From assembly GCA_029252265.1 (NCBI GenBank), contig JAQXBT010000055.1:1-36074 (forward strand): a DNA stretch of 36,074 nt. Direction: 5' to 3'. The notes under the pieces are model-generated. The model worked only from the letters and a program-made list of their open reading frames with translations, made no database searches and was not told the origin of the DNA. This DNA is from Flavobacteriaceae bacterium. GTDB lineage: Bacteria > Bacteroidota > Bacteroidia > Flavobacteriales > Flavobacteriaceae. Shown here piece after piece: positions 25,964 to 33,533 of the stretch. The position numbers and the translations under genes are program-made. Within the stretch, counting starts at the first letter, position 1. The number at the start of each line of letters is the position of its first letter.

Positions 25964-25996
25964 AAAAAAAGCTCCTGAATTTCAGAAGCTTTTTTT
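25964..25996. terminator. Bidirectional hairpin terminator between the HMA gene and groEL
   Basis: A7-GCTCCTGAA and TTCAGAAGC-T7 form a 16-base stem with one mismatch. The A run on one side and T run on the other allow it to end transcription from both converging genes. It lies 10 bases after the HMA stop and 19 bases beyond the groEL stop. Confidence 0.85.
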
Positions 25997-26015
25997 GTAA
26001 TTAGTATGTAATAGA

Positions 26016-27647
<1,632 letters not shown>

Positions 27648-27662
27648 TTAGTTTTTTAAAAA

Positions 27663-27938
27663 TTAAACAATTGCAAGAATATCACTTTCTCGCATGATTA
27701 AATAATCAGTTCCTTCTAGTTTAAGCTCTGTGCCTGCATATTTTCCGTAAAGTACAGAGTCGCCAACCTTTACGGTTGTAGGCTCATCTTTTGTGCCTTT
27801 ACCAACAGCAACGACCGTTCCTTTTTGAGGTTTTTCTTTCGCATTATCAGGAATGATAATTCCAGAAGCGGTTTTTGTTTCAGCCTGCAATGGTTCTACG
27901 AGAACTCTGTCTGCTAACGGTTTGATGTTTAAAGCCAT
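27663..27938 (-). CDS. groS: Co-chaperonin GroES (Hsp10)
   Basis: A 91-residue lid protein of the GroEL ring. It has [12 protein letters not shown] at the start, the mobile loop [19 protein letters not shown], and the roof motif [14 protein letters not shown]. The ATG at 27938 gives the usual [12 protein letters not shown]; an in-frame TTG three codons earlier is less likely. No CIRCE operator (TTAGCACTC-N9-GAGTGCTAA) is present upstream. Instead a sigma-54-like -24 element lies about 52 bases before the start. Confidence 0.97.
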   Translation of the reverse strand: MALNIKPLADRVLVEPLQAETKTASGIIIPDNAKEKPQKGTVVAVGKGTKDEPTTVKVGDSVLYGKYAGTELKLEGTDYLIMRESDILAIV

Positions 27939-27980
27939 ATGATTCAATTTTTAGTGTTGTTTTTATATGATATGATCTAG

Positions 27981-27996
27981 TCTAAAAGTGTGCCAA
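27981..27996 (-). promoter_or_regulatory. Sigma-54-like promoter upstream of groES
   Basis: On the minus strand the sequence reads TTGGCACACTTTTAGA. The -24 half TTGGCAC is a perfect match to the sigma-54 consensus, and the spacing to the -12 position is right. The -12 half is TAGA rather than TTGC, so the near-invariant GC is GA. Transcription would start near 27970, giving a leader of about 32 bases. It is the only TTGGCAC seen in a gap between genes in this window. Confidence 0.45.
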
Positions 27997-28027
27997 CCCT
28001 TCTAAACTGACAAACTTTCAGAAACAA

Positions 28028-28057
28028 AAAATGTCAACGTGTTGGCGTTGACATTTT
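28028..28057 (-). terminator. Terminator after secG
   Basis: AAAATGTCAACG, a 6-base loop, and CGTTGACATTTT form a perfect 12-base-pair stem. On the minus strand it is followed by more T residues (TTTTTTG). It lies 24 bases beyond the secG stop and separates the miaB-secG operon from groES-groEL. Confidence 0.88.
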
Positions 28058-28080
28058 GTAATTTTTTTGAAGCATTTCTA

Positions 28081-28446
28081 TTACTCTGAATCTGTTGCTT
28101 CTGGTGTTGAGTTCTCTTCTGTTGGTGTGTCTTGAACAGGCACTGCTATTGGCTGAGACGTTGTTGGTGCTGCATCTAAATCAAGTGCTTTAGACTCTTG
28201 GCTGTTATCAGTACCTCCTATAGCAATATTAGATAATAAAATTAAGGCTAGTAATAAGGTTGCAAGTGCCCAAGTACTTTTGTCCAAAAAGTCAGATGTT
28301 TTTTTAACACCACCAACTTGTTGGGTTCCTCCGCCACCAAAAGAAGAGGATAATCCTCCGCCTTTAGGATTTTGAACCATTATAACAACGACAAGTAGAA
28401 AGGCTACTATGACAATAAGAACTAGAAATATAGAAAATGTACTCAT
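28081..28446 (-). CDS. secG: Protein translocase subunit SecG
   Basis: A 121-residue subunit of the SecYEG protein channel. Two membrane helices are visible (about 2-24 and 58-77). Between them is the conserved loop VQNPKGGGLSSSFGGGGTQQVGG, whose core is NPKGGGLSSSFGGG. A Pro/Thr/Glu-rich tail of some 40 residues follows, longer than in E. coli SecG. The start overlaps the upstream stop (TAATG). It ends the operon that starts with miaB. Confidence 0.93.
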   Translation of the reverse strand: MSTFSIFLVLIVIVAFLLVVVIMVQNPKGGGLSSSFGGGGTQQVGGVKKTSDFLDKSTWALATLLLALILLSNIAIGGTDNSQESKALDLDAAPTTSQPIAVPVQDTPTEENSTPEATDSE

Positions 28447-29261
28447 TAGATATTATTTTTTTCTTTTAAGACTTTTATTGATTGAATTTGGTCTGCAAAT
28501 AAACTACTTTTTTCTGGATATTTCAAACTTAAAATACGGTAAGACTGTATTGCTTTATCATAGTTTTTTTGCTCCACGTAAATTCTGGCTAGAGTTTCGG
28601 TCATTAAATCTTCAGTTTCAACGGGACTGACTTCTGCAATATTGATTAATTTTGAATTTTTGTCTAGAGGTTTTAGTTTAGGTTTACTAGCGATAAATGC
28701 ATCAATAAGTGCAAATTTTTCATCACGGGACGCGTCATTTATTGGTTCAGAAGCTTCGGAACGGATGATGGCTTTTTTCTGTGTTAAACGAAGCCATTCC
28801 GAAAATGAAAAAGTTTCGTTTTTTTCAAAACTTAAGGGCTTCCCAAGTTCTAGTATTGATTCAGAGGAACCTTCATTTAAAGTTTTTGGCGTGATCGCTG
28901 CGGTCTCTAAATCTAAATCAGATTCTAGAAAAGTTTGTGAGGAGATGTCCTGAAACTCCGAAACTTTGATTGTTTTGATTTGATCAAAATTTTGTTTGAT
29001 ATGCGTCGAAATATCATTTTGAACAAATATTTCAGAAGTAATAAAATCAAATAACACACTTCGGTCGGTTGTAAAGGCGGCGGTAGTTTTTAGCTCCTGA
29101 TTATACTTAAAACTCCCGAGATCCTTTAGTCCTTTTAAGTAAATTGCTCTAGCCGATTGAAAGTAGGGGAATTCCTCAATAATAGCAGCGACATGACCAA
29201 CTTGGTCTTTGTTCAAAGCCGAAGGGTTATGTAATAGATATGTGAATTCAGAGGTGTTCAT
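28446..29261 (-). CDS. Conserved protein of unknown function with C-terminal TPR-like repeat
   Basis: I do not recognise a named family. The protein has 271 residues and no signal peptide or membrane helix. The N-terminus reads LNKDQVGHVAAIIEEFPYFQSARAIYLKGL, whose core EEFPYFQSARAIYL is seen in Bacteroidota-specific proteins. The middle is acidic and low in conservation. A C-terminal helical pair (TETLARIYVEQKNYDKAIQSY ending LKYPEKSSLFADQI) looks like one tetratricopeptide repeat, suggesting a protein-binding role. It lies between lptE (4 bases upstream) and secG (one-base overlap), so a link with envelope assembly or secretion is possible but unproven. Confidence 0.75.
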   Translation of the reverse strand: MNTSEFTYLLHNPSALNKDQVGHVAAIIEEFPYFQSARAIYLKGLKDLGSFKYNQELKTTAAFTTDRSVLFDFITSEIFVQNDISTHIKQNFDQIKTIKVSEFQDISSQTFLESDLDLETAAITPKTLNEGSSESILELGKPLSFEKNETFSFSEWLRLTQKKAIIRSEASEPINDASRDEKFALIDAFIASKPKLKPLDKNSKLINIAEVSPVETEDLMTETLARIYVEQKNYDKAIQSYRILSLKYPEKSSLFADQIQSIKVLKEKNNI

Positions 29262-29265
29262 ATTG

Positions 29266-29778
29266 TTACCAATTGGCTAGCGAGGCATTTACAACGTCTT
29301 GGGTAATTCGTTCAAAAACTTCTTCAATAGCCGTTGTTTTTTGGGCGCCAATAAGTTGTGCGCCTCCTTCGTAGTTATAAAAAAACGAAAAGCGTTTTTC
29401 AAATTCTGCATCCTCATCATTTTTATCAAAAAACCGCACGTTTACACTGATTGTTAGTTGATTCTGGGCAGCTGTATTGCTCGAAGTAGCCGTTGTGGGG
29501 GATATTCTGTACTCCACTATTTCACCTTCGTAAACAATGTCTCCATTTGATTTAACTAGATCCAAACTCGTTTGATTTAAAATTAAATCCTGAAGCGATA
29601 AAGTAAAGTCCCGTTCAATTCCAGGTTCAATCAGTGCTGCTGTATTTTGAAAGTAATTTACCTGAAAGGTTTTCGTGTCCGAACTTAACGAAATCCCTGT
29701 AAAGGAGTAAGCCCCACACCCCAAAATAAGGGTAAAAGCACTCACCGCCAAGCTGTATTTTAAAACGTTAAAGGTCAT
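29266..29778 (-). CDS. lptE: LPS assembly lipoprotein LptE
   Basis: A 170-residue outer-membrane lipoprotein that plugs the LptD barrel for delivery of LPS to the cell surface. The signal peptide ends in the lipobox LILGC (C21), followed by GAYSFTGISL, the conserved LptE opening in Bacteroidota. The body matches FFQ-type phrases such as VNYFQNTAALIEPG and VNVRFFDKNDED. The start lies inside the end of the sigma-54 activator gene (11-base overlap). LptE is poorly conserved, so the position in this operon also supports the call. Confidence 0.88.
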   Translation of the reverse strand: MTFNVLKYSLAVSAFTLILGCGAYSFTGISLSSDTKTFQVNYFQNTAALIEPGIERDFTLSLQDLILNQTSLDLVKSNGDIVYEGEIVEYRISPTTATSSNTAAQNQLTISVNVRFFDKNDEDAEFEKRFSFFYNYEGGAQLIGAQKTTAIEEVFERITQDVVNASLANW

Positions 29779-31033
29779 ATTGTTTTATTTTTCGGTATAA
29801 AGTACGTTCGCTAATTCCCAATTCATCTGCTGCTAATTTACGCTTTCCTTGGTGACGTTCAAGCGATTTCTTAATAAGTTCTAATTCTTTATCGTGTAGA
29901 GACAGTGTCTCTTCCTCCTCTTCAATCGCTTCTGTATAAGTGTATTTTTCGTCGTTATCACTGATGATTTCAACAGGGTTTTCTTCTTGAGTTTTCGCAG
30001 GAAGTGACAAAAGTTCGGGCTTTTCTTCAGGCTCTAAGGTATTGTCTTTATTATATATTTTTTGAATTAAACCTTCATTATTTTTTTGAACATCACTGTG
30101 ATTTTCATGCTTCATCAATTCCATGGTTAGTTTTTTGAGATCATTCAAATCGCTTTTCATGTCAAATAAAACTTTGTATAAAATTTCTCTTTCGGTACTA
30201 AAATCACTTTGCCCTTTTTCTTTTCCTTGAACCGCTGGTAAGTTGGTTCCCATATTTGGTAAATATGTTTTTAACGTCAACACATCAATCATTCTAGAGG
30301 ATTCTAAAACCGATATTTGTTCGGCTACATTTCTGAGCTGTCTAATATTGCCGCTCCATCTGTATTTTATAAGAGCATCTATCGCATTATCATCAAGTCG
30401 AATCGTGGGCATTTTGTATTTCAAAGCAAAATCACTCGCAAATTTTCTAAATAACAAATGAATATCCTCTTTTCGATCTCGAAGAGATGGCAATAAAATT
30501 TCAACAGTACTTAATCGGTAATAAAGATCTTCTCGAAATTTTTCTTTTTCAATGGCTTCAAACATGTTAACGTTGGTGGCCGCTACAATTCTAACATCTG
30601 TTTTTAAAACGGTGCTAGAGCCAACCTTGATAAATTCGCCATTTTCTAAAACTCTTAACAATCGAACTTGGGTTGTTAATGGGAGTTCGCCGACTTCATC
30701 CAAAAAGATGGTACCCCCATTGGCGACTTCAAAGTAGCCAGAACGGGTTTGAGTGGCTCCTGTAAAAGCCCCTTTTTCATGTCCAAAAAGCTCACTATCA
30801 ATAGTTCCTTCCGGAATGGCACCACAATTGACAGCGATGTATTTGCCGTGTTTTCGGTGCGAGAGTTGATGAATGATTTTAGGAATACTTTCTTTTCCAA
30901 CGCCACTTTCTCCAGTGACTAATACCGAAATATCTGTAGGTGCCACCTGAACAGCTTTTTCTATGGCACGATTAAGACCCGTGTCATTTCCAATAATTCC
31001 AAACCGTTGTTTTATAGATTGAACTGTTTCCAT
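29768..31033 (-). CDS. Sigma-54-dependent transcriptional activator without receiver domain
   Basis: A 421-residue AAA+ activator of sigma-54 RNA polymerase. The AAA+ domain starts almost at the N-terminus (about 12-240): Walker A GESGVGKE at 41-48, the sigma-54 contact loop GAFTGA at 88-93, Walker B TIFLDE at 108-113, and FREDLYYRLS. A linker with acidic stretches follows, then a Fis-type helix-turn-helix at about 380-421 (HQGKRKLAADELGISERTLYR). There is no response-regulator or sensor domain, so activity may be set by its level or by partner proteins. It follows miaB by 2 bases. Target promoters are not shown, but the groES promoter nearby is a candidate. Confidence 0.93.
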   Translation of the reverse strand: METVQSIKQRFGIIGNDTGLNRAIEKAVQVAPTDISVLVTGESGVGKESIPKIIHQLSHRKHGKYIAVNCGAIPEGTIDSELFGHEKGAFTGATQTRSGYFEVANGGTIFLDEVGELPLTTQVRLLRVLENGEFIKVGSSTVLKTDVRIVAATNVNMFEAIEKEKFREDLYYRLSTVEILLPSLRDRKEDIHLLFRKFASDFALKYKMPTIRLDDNAIDALIKYRWSGNIRQLRNVAEQISVLESSRMIDVLTLKTYLPNMGTNLPAVQGKEKGQSDFSTEREILYKVLFDMKSDLNDLKKLTMELMKHENHSDVQKNNEGLIQKIYNKDNTLEPEEKPELLSLPAKTQEENPVEIISDNDEKYTYTEAIEEEEETLSLHDKELELIKKSLERHQGKRKLAADELGISERTLYRKIKQYDL

Positions 31034-31035
31034 AA

Positions 31036-32481
31036 TTAATTATTTTCAGATAAACCAATGGCATTCCCGATCAGAGTTGCACTTGTACAATTATGTATTT
31101 TAACCATCACAAAATCTCCAATTTTATAGTCTTCTTTTGGAAATACAGCCACGGTGTTATGCGCACTTCTTCCAGACCATTCAGAAGCAGATTTTTTTGA
31201 TTCTTTTTCAATTAAGATTTCCACCGTTTGGTTCAGAAATTGTTCCGTTCTATACAAGCCATGCGCACGTTGCAGTTCAACAACTTCAGCCAAACGTCTT
31301 TTTTTAGTTTCAAAAGGTACATCATCTTTGAGTTTTCTTTCCGCCATGGTGCCAGGGCGCTCGGAATAGGCGTACATATATCCAAAACTATACTTAATCA
31401 CCTTCATTAGGCTCAAGGTATCTTGGTGGTCGTTCTCCGTTTCGGTTGGAAAGCCACAAATCATATCTTGAGAAATGGTACAGTCTGGAATAATGCTTTT
31501 AATGTTTTTCACTAATTCAATATATTCTTCACGGGTATGTTGACGGTTCATTTCATCCAAAATTCGATTGCTCCCACTTTGAACCGGAAGGTGAACATGA
31601 TTGCAAATATTTTGATGTTTAGCCATCGTTTTAATGACGTCTAATGACATGTCTTGTGGATTAGAGGTCGAAAATCGGATCCTCACTTTTGGTTGTGCTT
31701 TTGCACACATATCTAAAAGCGACGCAAAGTCAACAGCCGTCGCTTTTTGCATGTCTGTAGCCTTCGAAAACTCTTTCTTTAAACCGCCGCCGTACCAAAG
31801 ATAGCTATCAACGTTTTGTCCCAAAAGTGTCACTTCTTTGTAACCTTTGTTCCATAAATCATTAATTTCTTCAAGGATACTTTGAGGGTCTCTACTGCGC
31901 TCGCGCCCTCTTGTAAAAGGCACTACACAAAACGTACACATATTATCACAGCCTCTGGTGATAGATACAAAAGCAGTGACGCCGTTAGTGTGGAGTCTTA
32001 CCGGTGAGATATCACCATAAGTTTCGTCTTTAGAAAGAATTACATTTACGGCACTTCGGCCTTCTTCAACTTCCGATATAAGGTTAGGGAGATCTTTGTA
32101 AGCATCTGGCCCTACCACTAAATCAACGATTTTTTCTTCTTCTAAAAATTTACTTTTAAGGCGTTCCGCCATGCAGCCCAAAACGCCGACTTTCATTTTT
32201 GGGTTGATGCGTTTAACAGCATTGTATTTTTCGAGTCTTTTACGAACGGTTTGTTCTGCTTTATCACGAATAGAACAAGTGTTTACCAATACGAGATCGG
32301 CTTCTTCCAAAAATTGAGTGGTGTTAAAGCCTTCTTTTGAAAGGATGGAAGCTACAATTTCACTATCACTAAAATTCATAGCACATCCATAGCTTTCTAT
32401 AAAAAGCTTCTTGGTGTTGTCTGGGTTAGGTTCAACCGCTAAATTTGAGCCTTGAACTGTTTCGTCAATTGTTTTCTCCAT
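31036..32481 (-). CDS. miaB: tRNA-2-methylthio-N6-dimethylallyladenosine synthase
   Basis: A radical-SAM methylthiotransferase that adds the 2-methylthio group to i6A37 of tRNAs reading U-starting codons. The N-terminal cluster domain begins KKLFIESYGCAMNFSDSE. The radical-SAM motif CxxxCxxC is in RGCDNMCTFCVVPFTRG, and a TRAM domain ends the protein. The ATG at 32481 gives MEKTIDETVQG, the usual flavobacterial start. A GTG nine codons upstream (32508) lies within a few bases of the expected transcription start and is less likely. It heads the operon with the activator, lptE, the unknown gene and secG. Confidence 0.95.
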   Translation of the reverse strand: MEKTIDETVQGSNLAVEPNPDNTKKLFIESYGCAMNFSDSEIVASILSKEGFNTTQFLEEADLVLVNTCSIRDKAEQTVRKRLEKYNAVKRINPKMKVGVLGCMAERLKSKFLEEEKIVDLVVGPDAYKDLPNLISEVEEGRSAVNVILSKDETYGDISPVRLHTNGVTAFVSITRGCDNMCTFCVVPFTRGRERSRDPQSILEEINDLWNKGYKEVTLLGQNVDSYLWYGGGLKKEFSKATDMQKATAVDFASLLDMCAKAQPKVRIRFSTSNPQDMSLDVIKTMAKHQNICNHVHLPVQSGSNRILDEMNRQHTREEYIELVKNIKSIIPDCTISQDMICGFPTETENDHQDTLSLMKVIKYSFGYMYAYSERPGTMAERKLKDDVPFETKKRRLAEVVELQRAHGLYRTEQFLNQTVEILIEKESKKSASEWSGRSAHNTVAVFPKEDYKIGDFVMVKIHNCTSATLIGNAIGLSENN

Positions 32482-32516
32482 AAGTTTTTCAAATCCATTG
32501 AAGGACACTAAGTGTG

Positions 32517-32549
32517 CAAATATACAATAAATTTATTTTTTCTGACAAA
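32517..32549 (-). promoter_or_regulatory. Promoter of the miaB-secG operon
   Basis: On the minus strand TTTG (32549-32546), a 21-base spacer and TATATTTG (32524-32517) match both halves of the Bacteroidota housekeeping promoter (TTTG-N19-21-TAnnTTTG). It is the best complete promoter in the window. Transcription would start near 32510, which favours the ATG at 32481 as the miaB start. Confidence 0.65.
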
Positions 32550-32556
32550 GTGTCAG
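32542..32556. promoter_or_regulatory. Palindrome overlapping the miaB -33 element
   Basis: CTGACA-AAG-TGTCAG is a perfect inverted repeat with 6-base arms. It covers the -33 TTTG of the miaB promoter and sits in the gap shared with the divergent membrane-protein gene. This is where a repressor acting on both genes could bind; no regulator is known to me for this exact site. Confidence 0.4.
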
Positions 32557-32629
32557 TGTTTTCGTTTTTTATTTTGATTTGACGAAACAAACTACTTTAT
32601 TTGAAAAAAATTACCCTAAACAACAGTGT

Positions 32630-33406
32630 ATGTATTCATTTCAAACCGTATTAAGTAAGATACAGTTAGCAAAAACCACCGATTTTGGAGACTTATTTAA
32701 CGATTCGATAGTATTGTTTAAAAAAGTTTGGCTTCAAGGGCTTCAACTTCAATTGTTTTCGTTCTTAATTATGTTACCATTTATCATCTCGTTTTATGGC
32801 CCTTATCTTAAACTGGCTTTAGATAATTCATCCAACGGGCCGCTAGACCCTGCTGTTTTAAGTCAGTCGCTTATAGAAGAGTTTGGAAGCTCTTTAGTAT
32901 GGGTATATGTATTAATGTTAACGCTTAGCATCGTCTCTTCGTTGATGTATTTAGGGTTTTTTAGAATTATAAAACGAATCGAGCTTGGGCAGACCTTTTC
33001 AGTCACCGATTTTTTCTACTTTTTCCAGAAGTCATTTATCGGAAAAGCATTCGTGTTTTTATTAGTCTATGTTGGGATTGCTATTGTAGCGATCTTACTT
33101 TGTTTTTTGCCAATCTTATATGCCATCATTCCACTCATGTTTATGCTTCCAATATTTGCCTTTAATCCCAATTTGTCGATCACGGAAGTTGTGAAAGTTG
33201 GATTTGCACTTGGGAATAAAAAATGGGGTATTGCCTTTTTAACCTTGGTGCTCAATGGGATCCTAATTTATGTCGTAAGTTTAGTAACTTTCGGACTCGG
33301 GAGTATCTTTTTTAGCTGTTTTTTATACCTACCTCAGTATATTATCTATAAAAATGTAATCGGAATTGAAAGTCCTGAATCAGAACCTCAATCGGTTGAT
33401 TTATAA
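32630..33406 (+). CDS. Multi-pass membrane protein of unknown function
   Basis: A 258-residue integral membrane protein that I cannot assign to a named family with confidence. A soluble N-terminus with TTDFGDLFNDSIVLFKKVWLQG precedes about five or six hydrophobic helices. They lie around residues 38-58, 90-115, 133-158, 160-175 and 205-240. The pattern of a short amphipathic DFGxLFxxSxxLFKxxW lead followed by paired helices is common in flavobacterial proteins of unknown role. The ATG at 32630 is chosen; TTG at 32579 is in frame but sits too close to the promoter-like sequence. It has its own transcript, divergent from miaB. A weak hairpin (AGATTA-ACAC-TAATCT, 33413-33428) follows the stop. 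Confidence 0.75.
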   Translation: MYSFQTVLSKIQLAKTTDFGDLFNDSIVLFKKVWLQGLQLQLFSFLIMLPFIISFYGPYLKLALDNSSNGPLDPAVLSQSLIEEFGSSLVWVYVLMLTLSIVSSLMYLGFFRIIKRIELGQTFSVTDFFYFFQKSFIGKAFVFLLVYVGIAIVAILLCFLPILYAIIPLMFMLPIFAFNPNLSITEVVKVGFALGNKKWGIAFLTLVLNGILIYVVSLVTFGLGSIFFSCFLYLPQYIIYKNVIGIESPESEPQSVDL

Positions 33407-33505
33407 GTTTTTAGATTAACACTAATCTCTATTAGAAATGGCTGCTGTTTAGAGTCGCTTTTTGATTTGTCGAAGAAATAAAATAAAGAAATAAAAAAAA
33501 TCCTC

Positions 33506-33513
33506 TACATTTG
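33506..33513 (+). promoter_or_regulatory. Probable -7 box for topA
   Basis: TACATTTG, an exact TAnnTTTG, lies 20 bases before the topA ATG. No -33 TTTG at the usual distance is seen; the nearest TTG is 36 bases upstream in a purine-rich tract. Confidence 0.5.
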
Positions 33514-33533
33514 TACTTCTCTAAAAATAAGAT

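Noticed and set aside
27948-28080. CIRCE operator upstream of groES
   Set aside because: I searched for TTAGCACTC-N9-GAGTGCTAA and found neither half. The only strong inverted repeat in the gap is the secG terminator.
33413-33428. AGATTA-ACAC-TAATCT hairpin as a terminator
   Set aside because: The stem is six A+T-rich pairs and no T run follows, so it is too weak to call as a terminator.
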